A DNA stretch of 64,000 nucleotides from Seonamhaeicola sp. S2-3. GTDB lineage: Bacteria; Bacteroidota; Bacteroidia; Flavobacteriales; Flavobacteriaceae. This document shows positions 53,968 to 62,667 of the stretch, in pieces. A program made the translations under genes and the position numbers. Positions within the stretch are counted from its first letter, which is position 1; each line of letters begins with the position of its first letter. The stretch covers positions 2,429,001 to 2,493,000 of the forward strand of contig NZ_CP019389.1 of NCBI RefSeq assembly GCF_001971785.1, written 5' to 3'. The notes beneath the pieces were generated by a model. That model was not told the DNA's origin. It did no database searches and saw nothing but the letters and a program-made list of their open reading frames with translations.

Positions 53968-56121
53968 TTACAAATTGTCTAATTGATTACTTTTCTTGTC
54001 TTCACTAATAGTCCAAAAGAAGCCAATAAAAAAGAATTGGTCTGCTGCTGGTTTTAGGGCGCGTCTGCTAAAATGACCGCTTGTGTCTGGGGTATTGGCA
54101 TATTGATATCCATTAATGTTTTTAAACCCTAACGCATTGTTTACAGAGGCGTACAATATTTTTTGAGGCGAAATTAAATAAGCCCAATTTAAACTTAAAC
54201 TATTAAAAGCTTTGGTTTTTTCGTTTAAAAACCCAGATTTATTGGGGTTAGTATAAGTTCTACCAGAAGCGTGCCCATAACTAAAACCTATTTGACTGCG
54301 CCATTTATTTACCCAATATTTCCCAACAACAGATAGGTTGTGCTTGTTGGCAAAATTAGGTTGTGCCTCTATAGTGTAGTTATTATAATTTCGTTTAGTG
54401 TCTAGAAATGAATAGCTCACCCAATAATCGAAATTTTTAATAGTGTTGCTGTCTCTCCAAAAGAAATCAATACCTTTTGCAAAACCATCGCCATTATTAT
54501 TAAAATTACTGTCTAAACTGGCAAAATCGGTATCATACTTTACTAAATTATCATATTTTTTATAGTAGGCTTCAGCTCTAAAAATTCTATTATCAGCATT
54601 GTATTGGTAGTTTAAAATATAATGCGAAGTATTTTGAGGGCTTAGGTTTTGTTCAAATTTTAAAATCTCACTTGATGGGTTTTGGTAAAAGTTTCCATAA
54701 GCTAATGATAACTGACTCTTACCAGAGGTTTTGTAGGCTAACGACAATCTAGGTGCTACAGTTAAATCTTTAAAAACCTCACTGTATTCTGCTCTTAACC
54801 CTGTTTTAAAGGCTAATTGTTTTGAAATAAAAATATCAGCTTCTGCAAAAGCAGCAGCAATGTTATTGTTGTATCCGTAGTTTTCTATATCAACCGATGT
54901 GTTTTTAAAAGTTTCTTCAAAATCTGTAGCAAAATATTCGGCTCCAAAATAGAGTTTAAAGCGGTTGCTAATACGGTTTTTAAACTTCATTTTAGTGTGT
55001 AATGAATTTTCGGTGTTATCCACATCATTCACATCAAAACTAGAACTGTTGTTGGCACGGGTATAACTTAAACCGCTAAAAAAGCTCCAAGTACTATTTA
55101 ACTTTCCATTGTAAGACCCATTAATATAAATGTTATTATTATTTAGTTTAAAATGTATGCCATCATCATAATTAATATCATCTTGAGTTAATTCAAAATT
55201 AGAAGCATCAAAAGCACCGTATAATTTAAATAGTCCGTTATCGGTTTTCTGTCTAAATACGGCTTCGCCAGAAACGGTTTCAAAAGGTTTTTTCCAATCG
55301 TTTCTATCAGGAAACAGAGCCATATACGGCGCTAAATTAATGTATGAAGCATTAACACTTAAAGAACTTTTTTTCCATTTTTGGGTGTTTCCTAAAGTGG
55401 CTCCAACACTCATAATACCAATGTCTGTTTTTTCTTGGTCTGGTTCATCAATAGTGTTAAGTAATAATACGCTTGAGAGTGCCTGCCCAAATTCGGCAGA
55501 ATATCCTCCGGTAGAAAAGGTTATACCATCAAATAAAAAAGGCGAGTAACGTCCGCGTGTAGGTGTGTTATTAGTGGTTGGAGTATAGGGTGTAAAAACA
55601 CGAATACCATCAATAAAAATTTGAGTTTCATTAGCATCGCCACCACGCACAAATAAGCGTCCGTCTTCTGATACTGTTGAGGTTCCTGGTAAGGTTTGTA
55701 GTGCTCCAACAAAATCGCCCATGGCACTAGCGGTAGTAACTACATCTAGCGGTTTTAAAACATTTACTTTACTATTATCGCCTGCGGCAAACGTACCTGC
55801 AGATAATACAACGGCATCTAAGGTGTTTACATCTTCTCTTAGTGTAATAGTTAAATCTTTCATGTAAGACACATCTCCAACCATTCTGTAAGTTTCATAA
55901 GATACGTATGAAACAACTAACGTTTTAGTGCCAGTTTCTGTAGTTTTAAAAGAAAAGCTACCAGATTCATCAGAGGTGCTTCCGTCATAAGTGCCTTCAA
56001 TATAAATATTTGCTCCCGTAATAGGTTGTTTTTTGGCATTGTAAACTTTTCCGTTTATTTCGGTTTGCGCCTGAAATTGAAAGCTAATTAAACTAATTAA
56101 AATAATGGTTAGTTGTTTCAT
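53968..56121 (-). CDS. TonB-dependent receptor with carboxypeptidase-like domain
   Basis: 717 residues from ATG 56121, chosen because a clean signal peptide (MKQLTIILISLISFQFQAQ) starts there; the frame opens 14 residues earlier. CarboxypepD_reg-like domain ~22-105 (TGANIYIEGT, STSDESGSFSF), plug with LFVRGGDANETQIFIDGI, and a beta-barrel to the C-terminus. Not of SusC type and no SusD nearby, so it likely imports a siderophore, vitamin or peptide. Divergent from an ECF sigma factor gene 187 nt away. Confidence 0.92.
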   Translation of the reverse strand: MKQLTIILISLISFQFQAQTEINGKVYNAKKQPITGANIYIEGTYDGSTSDESGSFSFKTTETGTKTLVVSYVSYETYRMVGDVSYMKDLTITLREDVNTLDAVVLSAGTFAAGDNSKVNVLKPLDVVTTASAMGDFVGALQTLPGTSTVSEDGRLFVRGGDANETQIFIDGIRVFTPYTPTTNNTPTRGRYSPFLFDGITFSTGGYSAEFGQALSSVLLLNTIDEPDQEKTDIGIMSVGATLGNTQKWKKSSLSVNASYINLAPYMALFPDRNDWKKPFETVSGEAVFRQKTDNGLFKLYGAFDASNFELTQDDINYDDGIHFKLNNNNIYINGSYNGKLNSTWSFFSGLSYTRANNSSSFDVNDVDNTENSLHTKMKFKNRISNRFKLYFGAEYFATDFEETFKNTSVDIENYGYNNNIAAAFAEADIFISKQLAFKTGLRAEYSEVFKDLTVAPRLSLAYKTSGKSQLSLAYGNFYQNPSSEILKFEQNLSPQNTSHYILNYQYNADNRIFRAEAYYKKYDNLVKYDTDFASLDSNFNNNGDGFAKGIDFFWRDSNTIKNFDYWVSYSFLDTKRNYNNYTIEAQPNFANKHNLSVVGKYWVNKWRSQIGFSYGHASGRTYTNPNKSGFLNEKTKAFNSLSLNWAYLISPQKILYASVNNALGFKNINGYQYANTPDTSGHFSRRALKPAADQFFFIGFFWTISEDKKSNQLDNL

Positions 56122-56226
56122 AATGTGGTTTGTTAATCTGTTGTTTTTTAATTGATGCCACAAAAGTGAAACAGAACCGCTTAATTAAAAATTGAAACCT
56201 ACCCAATTGTAAAATCTTATGGATGA

Positions 56227-56258
56227 ATTGAAATTTTAATATTATTTTCATAGCCTTG
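56227..56258 (+). promoter_or_regulatory. Putative promoter of the ECF sigma gene
   Basis: ATTG (56227-56230), a 20-nt spacer, TAGCCTTG (56251-56258): one mismatch in each box from the TTTG / TAnnTTTG consensus. The TTG start lies 50 nt further on. Confidence 0.35.
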
Positions 56259-56307
56259 TAACATTTTAAAAAATATAACTACTAACAGTAGTAACCAAAC
56301 CATCACA

Positions 56308-56802
56308 TTGAAAAGCGAAACAGAACAAAATTTTGTAGAATTACTTGAAAAGCATCAGAATATTGTGCACAAAGTTTGCAGGTTGTATACTAATAACTAC
56401 GATGCACATAACGATTTGTTTCAAGAAATAACCATTCAACTTTGGAAAGCATACCCTAAGTTTCGTGGTGATTCTAAATTTAGTACCTGGATGTATAGAG
56501 TAGCGCTTAATACGGCTATTACATTATACAGAAAATCTAAAAGAACTATAAGTACTCAAGATTTTGATGGAGTAGCTTTTAAAATGAAATCTGAAGATTA
56601 TGATGATACCGAAGAACAACAACTTAAAATACTATACAAAGCAGTACACCAATTAAATGATATTGAGAAAGCACTTGTTTTCTTGTATCTAGAAGACAAA
56701 GATTATAGGGAAATAAGTGAAACTATGGGAATTAGTGAAGTAAATGCCCGCGTGAAAATGAACAGAATTAAAAAGAAACTAAGAACCATTTTAAATCCTT
56801 AA
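56308..56802 (+). CDS. ECF-type RNA polymerase sigma factor
   Basis: 164 residues from a TTG start (56308); the first ATG is far inside, and the sigma-2 region begins immediately (HQNIVHKVCRLYTNNYDAHNDLFQEITIQLWKA). Region 2 motif WMYRVALNTA and region 4 DYREISETMGISEVNARVKMNRIKKKLR are standard. It is followed after 5 nt by a membrane protein, in the position expected for an anti-sigma factor. The divergent TonB-dependent receptor may be a target. Confidence 0.93.
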   Translation: MKSETEQNFVELLEKHQNIVHKVCRLYTNNYDAHNDLFQEITIQLWKAYPKFRGDSKFSTWMYRVALNTAITLYRKSKRTISTQDFDGVAFKMKSEDYDDTEEQQLKILYKAVHQLNDIEKALVFLYLEDKDYREISETMGISEVNARVKMNRIKKKLRTILNP

Positions 56803-56807
56803 GATAT

Positions 56808-57437
56808 ATGGATGGATTAGATTTATTAAAGAAAGATTGGAATAAGCAAGAAGTGTCTAGTAAGCTATCGGCTAAAGATATCTTGCCTATGTTACATAAA
56901 AAATCATCATCAATAGTAAAACTATTGTTCTATATAAGTGTAGCAGAACTATTCTTTTGGATTTTGGTAAACTCTATACCTTACTTTGTATCAGATACCT
57001 ACAAAGCAAGATTAGATACCGTGTACTCAGATACGCTTATGGTAGGGCTAACCATATTTGGTTATGCCGTAATTCTTCTATTTATTTACTTGTTGTATAA
57101 ATCATACAAATCCATTTCGGTTACAGATAATGCCAAACGCTTAATGAAAAGCATTATAAGAACCAGAAAAATTATAAAATACTACGTTTTGTATAACTTA
57201 ATTATGGTTGGTATTTCTATGATTATTGGGGTATATTATTCCTTTCATACAGACCCTAATGCTATAGAATTTCTAGAAAATACAGGCGATAAAGGTATGA
57301 TGATTTTAATAGCCGTAACCGCAGTTTTTACAGGAATTTTAATTCTGGTAATATGGTTGTTTTATAGGCTTATTTACGGGCTACTTTTAAAGCGTTTAAA
57401 CAAAAATTATAAAGAACTAAAAAAATTAGAAGTATAA
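56808..57437 (+). CDS. Four-helix membrane protein, possible anti-sigma factor
   Basis: 209 residues. A cytoplasmic N-terminus of ~45 residues (LDLLKKDWNKQEVSSKLSAKDILPML) is followed by four transmembrane helices. It starts 5 nt after the sigma factor stop, so it is co-transcribed, and a cytoplasmic N-terminal segment plus membrane helices is the usual anti-sigma layout. No zinc-binding anti-sigma motif is visible. Function inferred only from position. Confidence 0.75.
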   Translation: MDGLDLLKKDWNKQEVSSKLSAKDILPMLHKKSSSIVKLLFYISVAELFFWILVNSIPYFVSDTYKARLDTVYSDTLMVGLTIFGYAVILLFIYLLYKSYKSISVTDNAKRLMKSIIRTRKIIKYYVLYNLIMVGISMIIGVYYSFHTDPNAIEFLENTGDKGMMILIAVTAVFTGILILVIWLFYRLIYGLLLKRLNKNYKELKKLEV

Positions 57438-57443
57438 TTATTT

Positions 57444-57506
57444 GGGCGTTCCCCTATCGGGTCGGGCTTTCCGCACTACACGGTAGTTTGCTTCAATCCC
57501 TAACGC
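57444..57506 (+). repeat. 63-nt structured repeat element, copy 2
   Basis: Same length and 58 of 63 bases as the copy at 28241. The last hairpin reads ACTAC-ACG-GTAGT (57475-57487) against GTTAC-ACG-GTAAC in copy 1: G-C to A-T and T-A to C-G, both pairs preserved. The only other change is A to C at position 8. It begins 6 nt after the putative anti-sigma gene, and its right end encodes the last four residues (CVRD) of the RluE-like protein. Confidence 0.88.
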
Positions 57507-58086
57507 AAAAGTCAGCTACCTCTATAACATCACCAACCTGCATGTTTTTTAAGTAAATATTGCCAACTCTTACGCGCACTAAACGTAGGGTAGGAAACCC
57601 AACTGCCGATGTCATTTTGCGTACCTGCCTAAACTTACCTTCTTTTAAGGTTATAGAAATCCAACTTGTTGGTCCATGTCTGGCATCTCTTATTTTTTTA
57701 GATCGAACAGGTAATTGCGGACTTTCATTAAGTTTAAAAGCTTTACAGGGTTTAGTGAGGTACTTTTTACCATTAAAACCAATTTTTACACCAGATTGTA
57801 ATTTTTCAATAGCATTTAAAGTTATATCACCATCAACTAGTGCGTAGTATTCTTTTTCAACTTTTTGACTATTAATAAAGTCGCTCATTTTTCCATCAGT
57901 AGTAAGTAGCAATAAACCTTCAGATTTTTCATCTAGCCTACCAATAGCCATAATACCTTCAGGAAAATCATATAATTCTCCTAAAAAACGTTTACGTTGT
58001 TGTTTAGAATCGTGACTTTTAAACTGGCTTAAATACCCGTAAGGTTTATAAATAATATAGTGTTTGTGGTTGCTAGTAGTTGTCAT
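57493..58086 (-). CDS. rluE: RluE-like rRNA pseudouridine synthase
   Basis: 197 residues, RsuA/RluB/E/F type without an S4 domain. IIYKPYGYLSQF starts the fold, the catalytic Asp is in AIGRLDEKSEGLLLLTTDG, and FRQVRKMTSAVGFPTLRLVRV is the C-terminal signature. E. coli RluE modifies 23S rRNA. Its last four residues and stop come from the 63-nt repeat. It overlaps the topB stop region by 14 nt on the same strand. Confidence 0.87.
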   Translation of the reverse strand: MTTTSNHKHYIIYKPYGYLSQFKSHDSKQQRKRFLGELYDFPEGIMAIGRLDEKSEGLLLLTTDGKMSDFINSQKVEKEYYALVDGDITLNAIEKLQSGVKIGFNGKKYLTKPCKAFKLNESPQLPVRSKKIRDARHGPTSWISITLKEGKFRQVRKMTSAVGFPTLRLVRVRVGNIYLKNMQVGDVIEVADFCVRD

Positions 58087-60358
58087 TTAAAATTTTGTAA
58101 ACCAATTCTTTGGTGGCTTTTTGTCCGTTAATTTTACTTCTAACCACATCAAAAGTTACTTTAAAATCACACCCTGATTTATAGTTACTACAACCATAGG
58201 CAGTTTTTCCTTTTACAATGGTTCCTTTTTTGCATTTAGGACATGTGTTTTCTTTGGTTTTTGCTTTAGCAGATGTTTTTTTAGGTTCAAGTTTTAATTG
58301 AAAATTATCATCAAAACGTAATAAACCTTCAACAGTTCCTGCTTCTGTTTTAAAGCCTTTTAAATTAACTGTACTTCCTTTTTGAAGCAATCGTATAAAC
58401 TGTTTTTCTGATATTTTTTTGTCGTGAACTTTAAAAGGCAGTGTAAAATTACACCCGTTTTTGTAATTGCTACAACCATAGGCTGTTTTGCCTTTTAGTA
58501 GCTTGCCAGTTTTACATTTAGGGCAAGTTTCATTTGTAATACCAGTGTTTTTTTTAGGTTTAGCTTTATTTTTTTTGGCATTAGCTTCGTACGATATGTT
58601 GGCACGTTTGGTTTCACTACGTACTTCATATACTAAAGCATCTACCATGCGTTTCATGTTTTTTATAAAAGCGCCTGCACTAAACTTGCCTTTTTCAATA
58701 TCTTTTAATTGTTTTTCCCAACGTCCTGTTAATTCAGCAGATTTTAATAAGTCATTTTGAATGGTATCAATTAGTTGTATACCTGTTTCTGTGGGTAATA
58801 CTTGTTTTTTATTTCGCTTTATATATTTTCTTTTAAAAAGCGTTTCTATAATATTGGCTCTGGTAGAAGGTCTTCCAATACCATTCTCTTTCATTAAATC
58901 GCGCATTTCTTCATCATCAACTTGCTTTCCTGCTGTTTCCATAGCGCGTAACAATGAAGCTTCTGTAAACTGATTGGGTGGTTTGGTTTGTTTTTCTAAA
59001 AACGAAGGTTCATGCGGACCTTTTTCGCCTTTTTCAAACGTAGGTAAAATATTAGGTTCTTTGTCTTTAATGTTAGGAGATTCAAATACCACGCGCCACC
59101 CTTTATCTAAAATTTCTTTACCAGTGGTTTTAAAAGAAACATTGGCTGCTTTACCAATTACGTTGGTGTTGGCAACAGAACAATCATCATAAAAAACGGC
59201 AATAAAACGCCTTACAATAATATCATAAACTTGTTGCTGATTTGCTTGCAACCTTGTTTGTATTCCTGTTGGAATTATGGCGTGGTGATCTGTTACTTTT
59301 TTATCGTTAAAAACCTTAGCAGATTTTTTTATTTTTTTACCAAGTAGTGGTTGTGTTAAATGCGAGTAACTGGTTAGTTTTTTTAAAATACCTTCAACTT
59401 TTGGGTAAATATCATTTGGTAAAAAAGTGGTATCAACTCTGGGGTAGGTTACAACTTTTTGTTCATATAAACCTTGAACAATTTTAAGTGTATCATCTGC
59501 AGATAAGCCAAATTTGGTATTGCAATATACTTGTAATCCTGTTAAATCAAATAGTTTTGGGGCGTATTCTTTACCTTTCTTTTTGGTTATAGATACAATT
59601 TCAAAATCACTCTCTTTAACTTTATCGGCTAAAATTTGCCCGTCTTCTTTTTTAAAAAACCTACCTTCTTCATAGCTAAAAAGCGTATCTCTGTATTTAG
59701 TTTGTAGTTCCCAATAGGGTACAGGTTTAAAGTTTTCAATTTCTTTAAACCGGTTAACTACCATGGCTAGGGTTGGAGTTTGTACTCTACCAACCGATAA
59801 GACTTGCTTATAACCACCGTGTTTTACTGTGTATAATCTTGTGGCGTTAATGCCTAATAACCAATCGCCAATAGCGCGAGAAAAACCAGCGTAATATAAA
59901 TTATCGTAATCAGAGGCGGGTTTTAAATTTTCAAACCCTTCTTTAATAGCTTCGGTGGTAAGAGATGAAATCCATAAACGCTTTACTTCACCTTTATAAT
60001 TGGCTTCATTCATTACCCAGCGTTGAATGAGTTCTCCTTCTTGTCCGGCATCACCGCAGTTTATAACAACATCGGCTTTTTCAAATAAACTTTTAACAAT
60101 ATTAAATTGTTTTTTTATGCCCGAATTAGAGACTACTTTTACTTCAAATTTTTCGGGTAGCATGGGTAGGTTGTTTAAATCCCAACTTTTCCAATAGGGT
60201 TTGTAATCTACCGGTTCTTTAAGGGTGCATAAATGCCCAAAAGTGTAGGTTACGGCATACCCGTTGCCTTCAAAATAACCATCGTGTTTGGTCTTAGCAC
60301 CTAAAACAGAAGCAATTTCTCTAGCTACACTTGGTTTTTCAGCAATACAAACTTTCAT
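58073..60358 (-). CDS. topB: DNA topoisomerase III (type IA)
   Basis: 761 residues. Toprim domain at the N-terminus (CIAEKPSVAREIA; acidic site reads NCGDAGQEGELI, with Gly where many have the second Asp), the active-site Tyr305 in VVTYPRVDTTF, and type IA core VGRVQTPTLAMVV. Two C-terminal zinc-ribbon-like units (CPKCKTGKLLKGKTAYGCSN, CPKCKKGTIVKGKTAYGCSN) extend it beyond the E. coli enzyme. It relaxes and decatenates DNA. A 14-nt overlap with the pseudouridine synthase gene indicates one operon. Confidence 0.94.
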   Translation of the reverse strand: MKVCIAEKPSVAREIASVLGAKTKHDGYFEGNGYAVTYTFGHLCTLKEPVDYKPYWKSWDLNNLPMLPEKFEVKVVSNSGIKKQFNIVKSLFEKADVVINCGDAGQEGELIQRWVMNEANYKGEVKRLWISSLTTEAIKEGFENLKPASDYDNLYYAGFSRAIGDWLLGINATRLYTVKHGGYKQVLSVGRVQTPTLAMVVNRFKEIENFKPVPYWELQTKYRDTLFSYEEGRFFKKEDGQILADKVKESDFEIVSITKKKGKEYAPKLFDLTGLQVYCNTKFGLSADDTLKIVQGLYEQKVVTYPRVDTTFLPNDIYPKVEGILKKLTSYSHLTQPLLGKKIKKSAKVFNDKKVTDHHAIIPTGIQTRLQANQQQVYDIIVRRFIAVFYDDCSVANTNVIGKAANVSFKTTGKEILDKGWRVVFESPNIKDKEPNILPTFEKGEKGPHEPSFLEKQTKPPNQFTEASLLRAMETAGKQVDDEEMRDLMKENGIGRPSTRANIIETLFKRKYIKRNKKQVLPTETGIQLIDTIQNDLLKSAELTGRWEKQLKDIEKGKFSAGAFIKNMKRMVDALVYEVRSETKRANISYEANAKKNKAKPKKNTGITNETCPKCKTGKLLKGKTAYGCSNYKNGCNFTLPFKVHDKKISEKQFIRLLQKGSTVNLKGFKTEAGTVEGLLRFDDNFQLKLEPKKTSAKAKTKENTCPKCKKGTIVKGKTAYGCSNYKSGCDFKVTFDVVRSKINGQKATKELVYKILNDNY

Positions 60359-60575
60359 TTATGTTCCTTCATTTTTAACAACGCAAAATATGAATTTCGG
60401 TATTTTTAACATAGCAGAGTTATTAGGAGTTATTAACTAATTTTGGGGCAGATTAGCTATTATATTTCTGAATTGTAATATAATTAACAAATTGGTTAAC
60501 CAATTTTTAGATATTTCTGTACTTTTTTTAGTTGTCCTTAGTATCTTGCAAAACAAAAACTAAAAATAATTTTTA

Positions 60576-61580
60576 ATGGGTCAAGTAATAACATTTGGTG
60601 AGGTTTTAATGCGTATTTCACCTAGGGGTAAAAAGAAGTTTATGCAGTCTAACGTTATTGAATTCTTTTTTGGCGGAACAGAATTAAACGTTGGTATTTC
60701 TATAGCCAATTTTGGAGGGAAAGTAAAACACATAAGTGTTGTTTCTGATGATTTTATAGGCGAAACCGCTATAGCATATATTAATAAATTTGGAGTAAGT
60801 ACGTCATCAATAGCGTTATCTAAACGGCCATTAGGTGTGTATTTTTTAGAAATAGGTGCTGTAATGCGCCCCAGTGCAATTTCATACAATCGGTCGCATT
60901 CTGCTTTTTCTGAAATAAAACCAGATATGGTTAATTGGGAAAAAGCTTTAAGAAAAGGTGAGTGGTTTCATTGGACAGGAATTACACCGGCATTATCTCA
61001 AGCTGCTTTTGATATTTTAAAAGAAGGCTTAACACTTGCTAGAGAACGCGGAATGACCGTTTCTGCAGACCCTACATACAGAAGTGGATTGTGGAAATAC
61101 GGTAAAAACCCTAAAGAAGCATTAACAGAACTGTTACAACTTTCAACAATTTTTATTGGAGGAATTAATGAAATTAATGAAGTGCTAGGTACTAATTATT
61201 CTTATTCAAATGAAGATTTTATTAAAGCCTCTAAAGAGTTAATGCAAACGTTTCCTTCTATAGAAAAAGTGTTTGATAAAATTAGAACTTCTGTAAATTC
61301 ATCATGGCATAAAATACGTGCAAGAATGTGGAATGGTGTTGAGTTTAGAGAAACTGAAGATTTAGATATTACACATGTTGTAGACCGCATAGGTACAGGC
61401 GATGCGTTTGCAGGAGGTTTAATTTACGGGCTACAAAATTACGATGACTATAAAGCTATGGAGTTTGCCAGTGCTGCATGTGCCTTAAAACACACTTATG
61501 AAGGCGATGTTAATTTAGCCTCTGTAAAAGATGTTACGGCTATATTAGAAGGCAATATTTCTGGAAGGTTGCAGCGATAA
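60576..61580 (+). CDS. PfkB-family sugar kinase, paralogue of the one at 52953
   Basis: 334 residues, same length and layout as the kinase at 52953: VITFGEVLMRISPRG, GGTELNVGISIANFGG, WFHWTGITPALS and DRIGTGDAFAGGL. The sugar-side segment differs (SADPTYRSGLWKYGK here, SGDINSRKNMWNYGK there), so the two may prefer different keto-acids or hexoses. Preceded by 217 nt of non-coding DNA with no clear promoter box. Monocistronic. Confidence 0.87.
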   Translation: MGQVITFGEVLMRISPRGKKKFMQSNVIEFFFGGTELNVGISIANFGGKVKHISVVSDDFIGETAIAYINKFGVSTSSIALSKRPLGVYFLEIGAVMRPSAISYNRSHSAFSEIKPDMVNWEKALRKGEWFHWTGITPALSQAAFDILKEGLTLARERGMTVSADPTYRSGLWKYGKNPKEALTELLQLSTIFIGGINEINEVLGTNYSYSNEDFIKASKELMQTFPSIEKVFDKIRTSVNSSWHKIRARMWNGVEFRETEDLDITHVVDRIGTGDAFAGGLIYGLQNYDDYKAMEFASAACALKHTYEGDVNLASVKDVTAILEGNISGRLQR

Positions 61581-61674
61581 TACAAAAAAATAATAATTGG
61601 GTTTATAGGTTTAAAATCAAGTGTTTATGTGGTTTTTGCTTGAGTGAATTTTATATGGTTAGTCTCTAATTAAC

Positions 61675-61688
61675 ATGATATTTATCAT
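61675..61688. promoter_or_regulatory. Perfect 14-bp palindrome upstream of tonB
   Basis: ATGATA-TT-TATCAT, 49 nt before the TonB start: a candidate operator, e.g. for an iron regulator, but the sequence is AT-rich and short. Confidence 0.3.
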
Positions 61689-61737
61689 AGTTTTTTATGG
61701 TTTAAAATCATAACTTCAAGGTATAAATATTAGAGTC

Positions 61738-62469
61738 ATGAAACCAAAAAAGAATCCAAACGTAGAGATAGGCCGTAATAGCAGCTTGTATTTTGCTATT
61801 GGTCTTAATTTGATGTTACTTCTTTCGTGGCGAATGTTAGAGTTCAAGACCTACGATAAAGAGGTTGTATCTATCGATGTAGTAGAGGTAGAAAGTGAAT
61901 TTGAAGAAGAAATTCCAATTGTAAATCAAATTGCACCGCCACCACCTCCACCACCTCCAGTTTCAATACAAGAAAATTTGCAAATTGTAGAAGATGCTGT
62001 AGAGGTTGAAGAAACCATTATAGAGAGTACAGAAATTACTCAAGAAGATGCTATTGCTGATGTAGTAGTAGATGTAAGTGATGTTGAAGTTGAAGAAGTT
62101 GAAGAAGATGTACAAGTAGCCTTTGCTGTAATTGAAGATGTACCAGTATTTCCAGGCTGCGAGGGTTTATCTAAAGCAAAAACAAAAGCATGTTTTCAAA
62201 AGAAAATTCAAGAACATGTTGTAAAACATTTTACTTACCCAGAAGCTGCATTAGAGTTAGGTATACAAGGAAGAGTATCTGTAATTTTTATGATAGATTC
62301 TAAAGGTTATGTAACCGGAATACGTTCTAGAGGTCCAGATAAACTATTAGAAAAAGAAGCAGAACGTATTATAGGATTGTTACCACAAATGCAACCTGGT
62401 AAACAAAGAGGCAAACCAGTTAAAGTATCTTATGCTGTACCTATATTTTTCAAATATGAGGGACTGTAA
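61738..62469 (+). CDS. tonB: TonB-family energy transducer
   Basis: 243 residues. One N-terminal helix (NSSLYFAIGLNLMLLLSWRM), a periplasmic proline run (APPPPPPPPVS), an acidic Val/Glu-rich linker and the C-terminal TonB domain (FTYPEAALELGIQGRVSVIFMIDSKGYV, then AVPIFFKYEGL). It links the inner-membrane ExbB/D motor to TonB-dependent receptors such as the SusC and TBDR proteins here. Monocistronic with a terminator. Confidence 0.93.
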   Translation: MKPKKNPNVEIGRNSSLYFAIGLNLMLLLSWRMLEFKTYDKEVVSIDVVEVESEFEEEIPIVNQIAPPPPPPPPVSIQENLQIVEDAVEVEETIIESTEITQEDAIADVVVDVSDVEVEEVEEDVQVAFAVIEDVPVFPGCEGLSKAKTKACFQKKIQEHVVKHFTYPEAALELGIQGRVSVIFMIDSKGYVTGIRSRGPDKLLEKEAERIIGLLPQMQPGKQRGKPVKVSYAVPIFFKYEGL

Positions 62470-62495
62470 ATAGATTTCTTTATATCAATGTGGGG

Positions 62496-62531
62496 AACCA
62501 AGAGGTATTTAATTATATTTCTTGGTTTTTT
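62496..62531 (+). terminator. Terminator after tonB
   Basis: AACCAAGA (62496-62503) pairs with TCTTGGTT (62520-62527), then a T4 tract. Confidence 0.82.
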
Positions 62532-62667
62532 GTTTTAGTAGGTGTGTTTACAGTTCGTCTTAATAAAATAACAGTTCGGTCATTCACTTTTTAAAACCCT
62601 TGGTTTAAGTAGGATATTTGAACCACAATTAAAAAACGAACAGTTAACAATTTAAAACTTTAAACAC

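Noticed and set aside
58073-60358. Toprim DAG in topoisomerase III as an inactivating change
   Set aside because: From memory the same DAG/DAGREGE form occurs in other TopB-like enzymes, and the active-site Tyr305 is intact.
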